From Chitinophaga polysaccharea (GTDB lineage Bacteria > Bacteroidota > Bacteroidia > Chitinophagales > Chitinophagaceae), in assembly GCF_007829335.1 (NCBI RefSeq), contig NZ_VIWO01000006.1:434001-498000 (forward strand): a stretch of DNA of 64,000 nt, read 5' to 3'. Under the pieces are notes generated by a model, which did no database searches, was not told the origin of the DNA, and saw only the letters and a program-made list of their open reading frames with translations. Below, one piece after another: positions 43,345-51,850 of this stretch (positions are counted from its first letter, which is position 1; each line of letters begins with the position of its first letter). A program made the translations under genes and the position numbers.

Positions 43345-44370
43345 ATGTATCCCAAGCGATATTGCCTGTATCTCTTACTGTTACTGCTTTTTTCCTGCAA
43401 GCCGAGAAAGCCGCACCAGAACAGTCATTCCTTTTATTATTGGAAGCCAACGTTTGAAATGTCTTCCGAAGAGGTAGAACAATTGAAGAGCTGGCAAACT
43501 GGCCGCATTTATCTTCATTATTTTGATGTTGACTGGAGCGAGTCGCTTCATATGGCAGTACCTCGGGGGGCGCTGAATGGCGATGATCCCGGAAATGACT
43601 TTTATGGGATTGACATTACTCCCGTGGTGTTTATCACCAACCGTACTTTTGAGATGCAGCCGGAAGCGGATGGCCCTTTGCTGGCCGGGAAAATGGCACG
43701 GAAGATCAAGGCGATGAATACTCGAAGTGCCTCCTTCTTTCCCAAAGAAATACAGATCGACTGTGACTGGACAGCGAGCACCCGGAAAAAATATTTCCAG
43801 TTCCTGGAAGCGTTCAAAAAGCAGTTTCCCGGTACCCGTGTGTCTGCCACGATTCGCTTATACCCCTACCGTTACCCCGAAAAAATGGGTATACCTCCGG
43901 TAGATAAGGGGATGCTGATGTGCTACAATCTCGGTAAGGTTAGTACCGATGGTACGTGTAACTCCATCTTCGACTTGAAAACATTAAGCGCCTATCTCAA
44001 TGGGAAAAAATATCCTTTACCATTAGACCTGGCTTTCCCTGCTTTTGGCTGGTATGCCTGGTTCCGCGATGGCCAGTTTAAAAGCATTGTACACCAGGAG
44101 GAGCAATTTGTGGCTGATACTACTTTGCTGACTACAACATCGCCGCATCGCTACCGCTTTCAGCGGGATACGGTGATTGACAACACTTATTTCCGGGAAG
44201 GCGATCAATTACGCATGGAATATCCCGACACTACTGAATTGAAGACCGCTATTGCGTTGATGACCCGGCGTATCCCGGATTATCAATTCATTGCTTTCTA
44301 TCATTGGCATCTCCCTACAATTAACAAATATGAAAAAGTTATCCAGGAAACTTTTGATCGCTACCGGTAG
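43345..44370 (+). CDS. hypothetical lipoprotein, TIM-barrel glycosidase-like
   Basis: A 341-residue protein with a lipoprotein signal (YLLLLLLFSCKP, Cys about 18). The mature sequence contains WQTGRIYLHYFDVDWSESLH, PKEIQIDCDWTASTRKKYFQ and VDKGMLMCYNLGK. This strand-and-acid pattern suggests a TIM-barrel fold related to glycoside hydrolases (DUF3142-like), but catalytic residues cannot be assigned. The next gene starts 41 bases before this one ends, so the two are translationally coupled and probably act together at the cell envelope. Confidence 0.7.
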   Translation: MYPKRYCLYLLLLLLFSCKPRKPHQNSHSFYYWKPTFEMSSEEVEQLKSWQTGRIYLHYFDVDWSESLHMAVPRGALNGDDPGNDFYGIDITPVVFITNRTFEMQPEADGPLLAGKMARKIKAMNTRSASFFPKEIQIDCDWTASTRKKYFQFLEAFKKQFPGTRVSATIRLYPYRYPEKMGIPPVDKGMLMCYNLGKVSTDGTCNSIFDLKTLSAYLNGKKYPLPLDLAFPAFGWYAWFRDGQFKSIVHQEEQFVADTTLLTTTSPHRYRFQRDTVIDNTYFREGDQLRMEYPDTTELKTAIALMTRRIPDYQFIAFYHWHLPTINKYEKVIQETFDRYR

Positions 44371-46726
44371 CCTGTTGCTGATCTGCCTCTCTGCTACACG
44401 CACCAATAGCTGCGGCCCGGAGTATATGCCGGATGAGTGCAGGGTGATGCTGTTCCGAAGCTACCTGGCCAACATGGATAACCTGCAGCCCTATTACTAC
44501 ACCCAGGCGTTTACTTCGGCTTACGACACCGATCCTCTGAAGGTGGATAATCACCGTAACTGTGAAGAATGGCGACAGTTTACCGGCAAACAGGTGAGTG
44601 AAAAAGATGTTTATGAAGTGCAGTATGCCATGACTGCAGACAACTTTCTGTATGCTATTAAACATTCTTCATTGGTAGAAAATCCTTTTATAAAATGGCT
44701 GCTACTGCCACAAAATAAAAAGGCGCTGGACTATTTTTCGTTTGCTAAGACAATTGAGTTCACACAGTCGGATGCTACTGATCCCTGGCAGGAACATAGC
44801 GACTCCTACAATACGGCATTTTATGATTCGCTGGCCAGTACTGCTATCCGGCAATGCGAACAGCTATCCTCCTCCTTCCTGCAGGAGCGTTATGCCTTCC
44901 AGGCCATTAAGCTGAGCTTTTATGCGTTGCTTGCTGCCACCCGGCCAGCAACATCGGTCAGTATGTCGAAAGTAGTGTTATGGTATGAAAAATACCTGCT
45001 TCATAAAAAAACGATTGTGGCCGATTGGGGATTGACCTATTATGCGCAGGCGCTGCACTCACCCCGTGACGCACAACTGGCTATGCTGCAAGCCTTTGAC
45101 CACAGCGAGGAAAAAAAGCCGTTCGCCCTCCGGTACCTGACAAGAAAGGAACTGTTGCAGTTGAAACCAACCATATCGGAAACGGCTACACGCAACCTGG
45201 TGAATGTGGTATTGAGTATCAAAAATCCCGGCAGGGCGCTACCGGAAATCCAGGAGATCAGTAAAACGGAGCCCCGTAATAAATACCTGCCACTGCTGAT
45301 TTGCCGGGAAGTGAACAAGCTGGAGGATTGGCTACTGACACCACGGCTGCTGCAATTTCCGTCCGGGCCACCAGGCAAATATGCCAGGATAAACCGGGAA
45401 AAAGACCAACAGTATATGCGGGCAGTAAGAACGCATTTCATTTCTATGCAATCTGCCCCCGGTCCATATAAAGACCTGCTTACCCTGGCGATTGTGTATT
45501 TATACCAGTTAGATCGTCAATACCACGAAGCAGCGGCCCTGCTGCGTACCATGCATACCACGCACCCACGCTATATCCGGCAACAGGCCATTGCTCAGGT
45601 CATCAACCAGATATATACTTCTGACGTTACAAAGGCAGCGGTACAGGATACGCTCTTTCAGCAGCTCAGCAGGGTTATCAGGTGTGGAGAAGAGACTTAC
45701 AATTTCCAAACGGTAGGATATGAAAGTACGCCTGCCCCCAGCATTTCCCAGCTATACCAGGCGCTGGGCTGGCAGATGAAAGCAAAAGGAGAAATGGTAA
45801 AGGCGGGGTTATTGTTCCTGAAAGCACATCTGTTAATCAACGATTACTATGGGATTTGGAGTAGTTTTTATGATGAGAATGACGCTGATCCGGATCCATA
45901 CCGGCAAATTGCTTTTTTTGATAAATATGCGACTCCCGGAACAATGGATTCCTTGCTGGCTTTCAAACATAATACCCATAAAACCCGCTTCGAGCAATTG
46001 ATTACGCCGAAAGCATGGGCCGATGATAACTATTACCTGGACCTGAAAGGCACCATACAATTGCGGCAGAAAAAATACCGCGATGCGCTGGCCACTTTCA
46101 ACAGGGTAGATGAATGCTTCTGGGAAGACAACTATGCTTACCCGGATTATGTTGGCCATCGCTATATCGGTAAAGCACGCCCCCTGCTGCATATTGACAA
46201 TACTCCCTACCCTGATTATCCCTATTGCAGCAAAAAGCTGGTGCTCCGGGACATGATAGCGTTGATGGATACCCTGGCAGCGGCACGGCGTGATGAAGAT
46301 AAAACACGGCTATCCTTATTACTGGGCAACGCATTTTATAATATTTCCCGGCCGGGGCAAGCCTGGATGATGTTTAGCTATGGTAAATGGTATTCTGAGC
46401 GGCCTTCCATAAGTCACTTTCGTTGGGCTGGGTTCAGGTTTTCGCCCAATGATATGACCTATTATTACAGCTACTATGAATGCACAGATGCTATTCGCCT
46501 GTACCATCAGGCCCTGGCGCTGGCAGGCAGCAATAAAGAGATGGCTGCCCAGGCTACCATCATGCTGGCTGCCTGCGACGAGGCCGTACAGTTGTTTAAA
46601 ACGGATAACAACCACTATTATTCTCCCTACCGGAAGCTGTTGAAAACCCGTTACGGGCAAACCGAATCCTTTGCGGCAGCAGTGAGTCACTGTCCGGACA
46701 TCGCTGCATGGAACAAGAAATTTTAA
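44330..46726 (+). CDS. large exported hypothetical protein, helical repeat type
   Basis: A 798-residue protein with a signal sequence (LLIATGSLLLICLSATRTNS) ending near a Cys followed by GPEYMPDECRVMLF. The remainder is mostly alpha-helical with TPR-like stretches (YLYQLDRQYHEAAALLRTMH, QKKYRDALATFNRVDECFWE). The CGPEY-x-PDE start resembles a conserved Bacteroidota hypothetical family that I cannot name. ATG at 44330 is chosen because it opens the signal peptide; it overlaps the preceding gene. Function unknown. Confidence 0.72.
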   Translation: MKKLSRKLLIATGSLLLICLSATRTNSCGPEYMPDECRVMLFRSYLANMDNLQPYYYTQAFTSAYDTDPLKVDNHRNCEEWRQFTGKQVSEKDVYEVQYAMTADNFLYAIKHSSLVENPFIKWLLLPQNKKALDYFSFAKTIEFTQSDATDPWQEHSDSYNTAFYDSLASTAIRQCEQLSSSFLQERYAFQAIKLSFYALLAATRPATSVSMSKVVLWYEKYLLHKKTIVADWGLTYYAQALHSPRDAQLAMLQAFDHSEEKKPFALRYLTRKELLQLKPTISETATRNLVNVVLSIKNPGRALPEIQEISKTEPRNKYLPLLICREVNKLEDWLLTPRLLQFPSGPPGKYARINREKDQQYMRAVRTHFISMQSAPGPYKDLLTLAIVYLYQLDRQYHEAAALLRTMHTTHPRYIRQQAIAQVINQIYTSDVTKAAVQDTLFQQLSRVIRCGEETYNFQTVGYESTPAPSISQLYQALGWQMKAKGEMVKAGLLFLKAHLLINDYYGIWSSFYDENDADPDPYRQIAFFDKYATPGTMDSLLAFKHNTHKTRFEQLITPKAWADDNYYLDLKGTIQLRQKKYRDALATFNRVDECFWEDNYAYPDYVGHRYIGKARPLLHIDNTPYPDYPYCSKKLVLRDMIALMDTLAAARRDEDKTRLSLLLGNAFYNISRPGQAWMMFSYGKWYSERPSISHFRWAGFRFSPNDMTYYYSYYECTDAIRLYHQALALAGSNKEMAAQATIMLAACDEAVQLFKTDNNHYYSPYRKLLKTRYGQTESFAAAVSHCPDIAAWNKKF

Positions 46727-46742
46727 TTTTTTTGCAAATTTA

Positions 46743-46775
46743 TTTGGTTGATTAAAAATAATGTTGCTACATTTG
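46743..46775 (+). promoter_or_regulatory. promoter of the second tRNA-Asp gene
   Basis: TTTG at 46743-46746 and TACATTTG at 46768-46775, spacer 21 bases, as in the first copy. The following CAATCCCA is also shared. Confidence 0.7.
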
Positions 46776-46824
46776 CAATCCCAATCGGGGGATATAGATC
46801 GGCTGAAAGGCTTATCTGTAGCGA

Positions 46825-46898
46825 GGATCGGTAGTTCAGTTGGTTAGAATGCCGCCCTGTCACGGCGGAGGTCGCGGGTTCGAGTCCCGTCCGGTCCG
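46825..46898 (+). tRNA. tRNA-Asp (GTC), second copy
   Basis: Identical over its 74 bases to the tRNA at 27384-27457, with anticodon GTC at 46859-46861, discriminator G and no encoded CCA. It lies in the same orientation 19.4 kb away. Confidence 0.97.
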
Positions 46899-46911
46899 CA
46901 AGGATCTTTAC

Positions 46912-46938
46912 AAACCCGCGCTAGTCGCGGGTTTTCTA
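46912..46938 (+). terminator. terminator of the second tRNA-Asp
   Basis: Same 8-bp stem and CTAGT loop as the first tRNA terminator (46913-46920 with 46926-46933), followed by TTCTATTTT. Confidence 0.85.
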
Positions 46939-47139
46939 TTTTAAGTCGAGCATTTAGTCGAGTTCCGATTAATTTTCGTTCAATCTTATCGTACTTTATT
47001 AAGGCTAACTGTCATTTGCTAAAGTACGATTATAATTATAGATTCTTCCTTTCTCCCCCCTCCTAGCAGGATAATACAACCACAAAAGATTTGGGAACAG
47101 TGTATTCATTTCCGTATATTTATAGTACCCCCAAGATTT
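46939..47139. other. spacer after the second tRNA-Asp
   Basis: AT-rich DNA with no recognised gene. A short inverted repeat around 46988-47030 (AATCTTATCGTACTTTAT and AAAGTACGATTATAATT) may form a weak hairpin. If the small reading frame that follows is not real, the gene-free interval extends to 47444. Confidence 0.3.
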
Positions 47140-47448
47140 TTGTTAACTGTAAAAGGATATGAAATGAGAAGTTTGAATTTGAAGCGGATACAATCATTTG
47201 CCACGTTTGATTTACCCGTTAATTACAATTACATCTACACTAAATTTCGTAAAACACATGAAAACTACGGATCCTCTTATGCTGTTTGGCCTACAGCTGC
47301 CACTCGTCATAAACTGATTAGCGGCTATTGGGAGAATGCCTTGCGACATTACCTCTTGTTACCAGACCTTAATCCGAAAGCCTTGATTAAAAAAAGAAAA
47401 CCTGCGACTAGCGCAGGTTTTCTGTGGTCCTGTTCAGACATGTCCTAA
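47140..47448 (+). CDS. small uncharacterised reading frame, doubtful
   Basis: A 102-residue frame, or 95 residues from a second ATG at 47161 after AAAGGATATGAA. It contains FDLPVNYNYIYTKFRKTHEN and SGYWENALRHYLLLPDLNPK, which I do not recognise. Its last 20 codons run through the terminator hairpin of the opposite-strand gene, which argues against the C-terminus being real. It could be a remnant or not a gene. Confidence 0.25.
   Translation: MLTVKGYEMRSLNLKRIQSFATFDLPVNYNYIYTKFRKTHENYGSSYAVWPTAATRHKLISGYWENALRHYLLLPDLNPKALIKKRKPATSAGFLWSCSDMS
47395..47423 (-). terminator. terminator of the lipoprotein/ricin-lectin operon
   Basis: A perfect 12-bp stem (47395-47406 with 47412-47423) followed on the minus strand by T7. 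The stem and the CTAGT loop are a variant of the tRNA-Asp terminators with a compensated base pair change. Confidence 0.82.
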
Positions 47449-48884
47449 AGTCTTTTCAATGTCCACTCTTCATTGGTTTGTCGTTGTGGTGTCCATAAAA
47501 TAACAGGTGCTCCATCCCAACCGGCATTTCCCTCTATACTCAAGATCAAATTATCATTCATTATCTTGATATTAAGGAAACCATCACCTCCTGGCTCTAT
47601 TGTCCATTTCTGATATTCGCGATCAACCCAAGGACTTTGAACAATGTTGGCTCCTGACTTTATCGCCCCTACTCCTCCAGCAACAGTTAAGGCTAATCCT
47701 GAATTCACTGCGGAAATTTTAAAAGTTTTCCCGTCCCCTTGTCTTGTAAATAACCAACCTTGCGTTGATCCACGATCCGAAGTGGACTGTTGAACTATTG
47801 CATCATTCGCCATTGAACCCAACACTTTATTTGTACTTCTCACCCTTAACTCATAAACGCCATCTAAAAAATCTCCATTGCTTGCTACAGAATAGGCCGG
47901 CCAGGCAAGAAACGCAGCTTGTATATAACTGGGCTGCCGCCATTCCCCACCTATAGCAGCAGGTATTACCCCATAAAAGGTTCTTGGATCACTTACCCAA
48001 GGGAAATTTGTTTCGTGTTGAATCAGATAAACTGGTTTGGGAAACCTTATGTGTTCGTTTAACAATCCGGTTCTTCTATAACTTTCGGCATCATAGGCAT
48101 AGAAGGCTATTTCTTTAAACTCCCAGATACTTTCATCCTGCGCTCTTATTGTTGTATAAATAATTTTCTGAGGATTATTTTTTTCTGTAAACTTATACAC
48201 AGGTACAGTTCCCATTACTAGAGAAGTATAAGCATAAAATTCTTTGCGTATTACCTTTGTATTTCCGACAGGATTTGGATTACTACTTAAATCAAAATAC
48301 CCGTCTCCATTGTCGGAAGTAATGGTATAAGTTAAATAGATACCCGTCGGAGGAAGTGTTGACGGCTCCCGACCTATGCGCTCTTGATATACTTCTTCTT
48401 TGAGAGACCCCTTAGGAGCAATACTTGATCTGATCTTCTGTTCTATACCTCCAGGAGGATTAACAGGAATGCTACTATCATATATTTCGATTGGTTGACT
48501 CAGGACAGTAGATGAGGTAGTTTTAAGGCGTATATAAATAGACCCTTTGGTTTTATTGGCTGGAAGGATCGAATTCATTTGTACATCAATCGTACCGGAA
48601 TTAGCTCCCCCTGCACTCGTATTGATAGATTTTGGTCCAGCCAATACGAGTGTCTCAGATTGATCATGAGCCACATAAATTATTTCGCATGAGATATTTT
48701 CGCTCCCTATAAATGAAATTTGAAAATATGCATCAAATTGAGTTTGGTTCCCTGGATTTATACGAAGAGCACCTTTATTATTCGGCGCTACACTATAGTC
48801 TTTTAAGGAAAAAAAAGCCTTTGTTTCTAATGTTGCCAGAACAAAAAGAAAAGTGAATCCGAATAATAGTTTATTTATTTTCAT
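47445..48884 (-). CDS. exported protein with C-terminal ricin-type beta-trefoil domain
   Basis: A 479-residue exported protein. A signal peptide (LLFGFTFLFVLATLETKAF) is followed by an Ig-like beta-rich domain (about 25-140) and a middle region with GIYLTYTITSDNGDGYFDLS. From about residue 340 a ricin-type lectin domain follows, with GVYELRVRSTNKVLGSM, DGKTFKISAVNSGLALTV and DREYQKWTIEP repeats, a fold that commonly binds sugars. It shares 14 bases with the upstream lipoprotein gene and is presumably co-expressed. Ligand unknown. Confidence 0.78.
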   Translation of the reverse strand: MKINKLLFGFTFLFVLATLETKAFFSLKDYSVAPNNKGALRINPGNQTQFDAYFQISFIGSENISCEIIYVAHDQSETLVLAGPKSINTSAGGANSGTIDVQMNSILPANKTKGSIYIRLKTTSSTVLSQPIEIYDSSIPVNPPGGIEQKIRSSIAPKGSLKEEVYQERIGREPSTLPPTGIYLTYTITSDNGDGYFDLSSNPNPVGNTKVIRKEFYAYTSLVMGTVPVYKFTEKNNPQKIIYTTIRAQDESIWEFKEIAFYAYDAESYRRTGLLNEHIRFPKPVYLIQHETNFPWVSDPRTFYGVIPAAIGGEWRQPSYIQAAFLAWPAYSVASNGDFLDGVYELRVRSTNKVLGSMANDAIVQQSTSDRGSTQGWLFTRQGDGKTFKISAVNSGLALTVAGGVGAIKSGANIVQSPWVDREYQKWTIEPGGDGFLNIKIMNDNLILSIEGNAGWDGAPVILWTPQRQTNEEWTLKRL

Positions 48885-49152
48885 TTTCTAATTGTTTTGA
48901 ATTTATAAAATCAGATAACGCCGTTTCAAATTTTATCGTATTGACGTTATAAATAGAAAAATACCCATGCTTTTCATCATATTTTACATCACTAACACTC
49001 AAACTATTTTTTTGGGCGACAAATTCCTTGAGCGTATTAATAGAAATATCTGGGATTTCTTTTCCTGATTGTCCGATTACTATCTTCTCTTTCTTGCAGG
49101 CTTGCATGCCAACGGCAATAAGAAGTAATCCACTTAATAAAATGTTTCTCAT
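48871..49152 (-). CDS. small lipoprotein
   Basis: A 93-residue protein beginning MRNILLSGLLLIAVGMQACK, a lipoprotein signal with the modified Cys at about 19. The start ATG at 49152 is chosen over the upstream one at 49173 because the signal sequence begins there. The mature part includes EIPDISINTLKEFVAQKNSL and YFSIYNVNTIKFETALSDF. No known domain. It is translated just ahead of the ricin-domain protein with overlapping genes. Confidence 0.7.
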   Translation of the reverse strand: MRNILLSGLLLIAVGMQACKKEKIVIGQSGKEIPDISINTLKEFVAQKNSLSVSDVKYDEKHGYFSIYNVNTIKFETALSDFINSKQLENENK

Positions 49153-49718
49153 TATTATATATTTAGTTAACAAATAATATATATGTGTGTATAAAATAAG
49201 TGCCAGTAATAAAAGTTGTTTAGGCTTTTATAAGTAGTACTGTTAACAAACAAACTTTACTAGTATAACATAAATTATAAAGAAGGTTTTGAGATTTGAT
49301 ATATCACGAAAGTAAATGTGGTGCTTTCATAAAATAGTAATTTACCCGTTATCTATAAGTACTGAATATTGGCATCCGACAAAAAATCAATTTTTGTTTA
49401 ACGACTGTGAATATAAACCATATTGCGAATACAATAACATGCATTTGATTATTTTTTCTACTCGATTATTTTTCATAAAGTTTGAGCCATCTGGCTAATC
49501 AGCCTGTCCATAAGGCTCTTGATGTTGTACCAATGTAGACTAAACCTTTTCTTTACTGAAAAAGGAACGTACTTTTTTCCACAGACAAATTATCCAGTGT
49601 ATAGTGGCTGTAACCAAGATCTTCCAACCAGGCGAGCTGTTTCTGTAAATCTTATCTACAATAGTAATATAGAGTCCCCTATTTGCATTGTACTCAATTT
49701 CTCTGATGCACATAAGAG
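49153..49718. other. 566-bp low-GC intergenic region with possible gene debris
   Basis: Very AT-rich DNA between two lipoprotein genes. On the minus strand near 49550-49650 a short open stretch reads QLAWLEDLGYSHYTLDNLSV and ends FLFQ-stop, which looks protein-like but has no start or intact frame. I see no clear promoter, hairpin or repeat. Confidence 0.35.
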
Positions 49719-50074
49719 ATGAAAACCGTTGTGTTCGTGACCTATCTCATGATAGCCAGTATTGGATGCAATGGCCAGGAGAAAACAAAAAAAATAATTA
49801 TAGCAAAGGTGATACAACCGTAAAAAATCAACCTCAAGTATCCTGGAAGGCCAATAAATAAATTGACAGTAATGGTAACGTTATCAGGTACGATTCAACT
49901 TATGTATGGTCTTATACCAACAAAGGCACACGCGAACAAGTGAAAGTGGATAGCGTGCTTGAACTTATTCAGAAGCAAGTGCGGTTACTTCGGTATAATT
50001 GGGAAAAGAGCCTCTACGGCGGTGCGCTGTTTAAAATTCTTACAAGCCCAGCGGGAGGCAGTATTGGAAGATAG
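49719..50074 (+). pseudogene. broken lipoprotein gene
   Basis: The frame starts MKTVVFVTYLMIASIGCNGQ, a lipoprotein signal. It shifts at an A-rich tract around 49788-49796, where the next frame continues NNYSKGDTTVKNQPQVSWKA, then meets an in-frame stop (TAA) after WKANK. Beyond that the same frame carries on with IDSNGNVIRYDSTYVWSYTN and DSVLELIQKQ to the TAG ending at 50074. One frameshift plus one stop in an otherwise coherent 110-residue protein indicates an inactive gene, or sequencing error at the homopolymer plus a real stop. Confidence 0.6.
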
Positions 50075-50113
50075 ATAAATACTGCCTTTCCGACTGGCAC
50101 AATCTGCAATGTT

Positions 50114-50392
50114 ATGGAGCATTACTATGTTATTGAAGCCGATATGAAAATACTGAATGGCTGGTCAAATTTCTGTACATTTAAAATTGGTGAAGACAAA
50201 GAACTGGCCGCTGAAATATGGAAACAAATGGCTTGCGACAAACTGGGCCTGCTGCGGTTAAGTCTTATTGAAGTAGGCGATGCAATGGAGGTAATTGGCA
50301 CCAGGATGTGTACTTTGATCACATTTGAAAAGAACAGCAGGCTTATTGCCAAGGAAATATTTAAAGCCAATAACTTTAGCGGAACTGCCTGA
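50114..50392 (+). CDS. hypothetical protein
   Basis: A 92-residue soluble protein, MEHYYVIEADMKILNGWSNF at the start and a Cys-containing middle (WKQMACDKLGLLRLSLIEVG). The alternating strand-helix pattern suggests a compact fold, but I do not recognise the family. It follows the broken lipoprotein gene and converges on the MFS gene with 31 bases between them. Confidence 0.55.
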   Translation: MEHYYVIEADMKILNGWSNFCTFKIGEDKELAAEIWKQMACDKLGLLRLSLIEVGDAMEVIGTRMCTLITFEKNSRLIAKEIFKANNFSGTA

Positions 50393-50423
50393 AGATATAC
50401 CCTTCGGTGTGGCTTTGATATTC

Positions 50424-51620
50424 TTAACGGAGTGCTTTGTCTGTATTAAAGTTCTTCGGTGCAGGAACGGTGATTAAAATATAAATCACTACCATGAATG
50501 CAATCGCTGCTGTAGTCAACAGTGCACTACCTGCGCCAAACTTAAACCATAATAAACCGGTAAGGGAACTTGCCAGCATAGTGCAAACACTTTGAAATGC
50601 CGTATAAGTACCGATGGCAGTAGCAGTATCCTTCTTACTGGTTATATTACTGATCCAGGCTTTGGAGATACCTTCTGTTGCTGCAGCGTATAGGCCATAC
50701 AGGAAGAACAACAACCCATACCAATACCAGCCCCCCGCAGCAGCTATACCGGCATATACGATAGCGAATAACAATAACCCCGCAACAAATATCTTCTTCA
50801 AGCCTATCTGGTCAGCCAGCACACCAAGTGGAAATGATGCAATGGCATATATCATATTGTAAAAAATATATACACCTATTGTTGCGGTATCGCTTAATCC
50901 TTCTTGTTTCATTTTTAACAATAGGAACACATCAGAACTATTACACAAGGTAAATACCAGCAATCCTGCCACCAGCCGACGATAAATAACCGGGCTAGTG
51001 TTCCAGTACCGTAGGAAAGAAAAAAAGCTGGTCCGCGTGCTATTTCCTGTTTTTGGTTGTTCTTTGTCTTTCAGCAAAAGAGTGCAGGCAATGGCCAGCA
51101 CTCCCGGAAAAAATGCCAGTAGAAACAGTATACGATAGTTAGCCGGATAAAAATATAGGTACAATAAGGCCAATGCCGGTCCAATTACGGCTCCCAGCGT
51201 GTCCATAGAACGGTGAAAACCGAAAACGCGGCCTTTAGTTGCCGGGGTTGCTTCGTCTGACAACATCGCATCTCTTGCCCCCGTGCGGATGCCCTTACCT
51301 GCCCGGTCAACGGTACGCGCAAGAAATATCCATAATGGATACACGGTTAAGGCCATCATAGGTTTCGACAAGGCGCTTAAAGTATAGCCCAATCGAACAA
51401 ACGGCGCACGCCTGCCAACATGATCAGACAACTTCCCGAAGTATCCTTTACTCAACCCGGCGGTGGCCTCTGCCACTCCTTCTAAAATGCCGATCAGCCA
51501 TATCGAAAATCCAATACTTTTTAAATAAATAGGCATAACGGGATAAAGCATTTCACTGGCAATGTCCGTCAGTAAACTGATAATGGAGAGTATCCAGATG
51601 GTACGTGTCAGGTATTTCAT
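50424..51620 (-). CDS. major facilitator superfamily transporter
   Basis: A 398-residue inner-membrane protein with about 12 transmembrane segments. The N-terminal half has the MFS signature between helices 2 and 3 (GYFGKLSDHVGRRAPFVRLG), and helix 4-5 includes ARTVDRAGKGIRTGARDAML, a basic motif seen in a group of uncharacterised Bacteroidota/Proteobacteria exporters. A soluble loop separates the halves. Substrate unknown; it is not obviously part of the neighbouring sugar utilization locus, which it is divergent from. Confidence 0.88.
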   Translation of the reverse strand: MKYLTRTIWILSIISLLTDIASEMLYPVMPIYLKSIGFSIWLIGILEGVAEATAGLSKGYFGKLSDHVGRRAPFVRLGYTLSALSKPMMALTVYPLWIFLARTVDRAGKGIRTGARDAMLSDEATPATKGRVFGFHRSMDTLGAVIGPALALLYLYFYPANYRILFLLAFFPGVLAIACTLLLKDKEQPKTGNSTRTSFFSFLRYWNTSPVIYRRLVAGLLVFTLCNSSDVFLLLKMKQEGLSDTATIGVYIFYNMIYAIASFPLGVLADQIGLKKIFVAGLLLFAIVYAGIAAAGGWYWYGLLFFLYGLYAAATEGISKAWISNITSKKDTATAIGTYTAFQSVCTMLASSLTGLLWFKFGAGSALLTTAAIAFMVVIYILITVPAPKNFNTDKALR

Positions 51621-51708
51621 TTGCCCAGGTAGTGTTGTTGTTCAGATCGTCTGTTAAAGATATGTGATATTATCTCAAATGAAGGCAATTCTCCCTGTAG
51701 CTGCCACG

Positions 51709-51752
51709 CGGGATAACGCAGGATAGTTCAGGATAGAGCAGGATAGAGCAGG
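51709..51752 (+). repeat. 10-bp tandem repeats upstream of the GH71/99-like gene
   Basis: Four successive 10-base units (CGGGATAACG, CAGGATAGTT, CAGGATAGAG, CAGGATAGAG) plus a partial CAGG. The period of one helical turn and the position about 100 bases before the gene start suggest cooperative regulator binding, but a chance tandem array is possible. Confidence 0.5.
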
Positions 51753-51850
51753 TTGCCGGAATTGAATTTATCTCTTAATATTGACTACGCTACGGTGGGA
51801 CAGTGAGTAATTATGTAGCGGTTAATATCAGCCAAATCAATTCCACTCTC

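Noticed and set aside
27384..46898. Integrative conjugative element or prophage between the two tRNA-Asp genes
   Set aside because: No integrase, relaxase, mobilisation or phage structural gene is present, so only a recombination-prone interval can be claimed.
51719..51752. CRISPR array
   Set aside because: Units are only 10 bases with no spacers; no cas gene is in the window.
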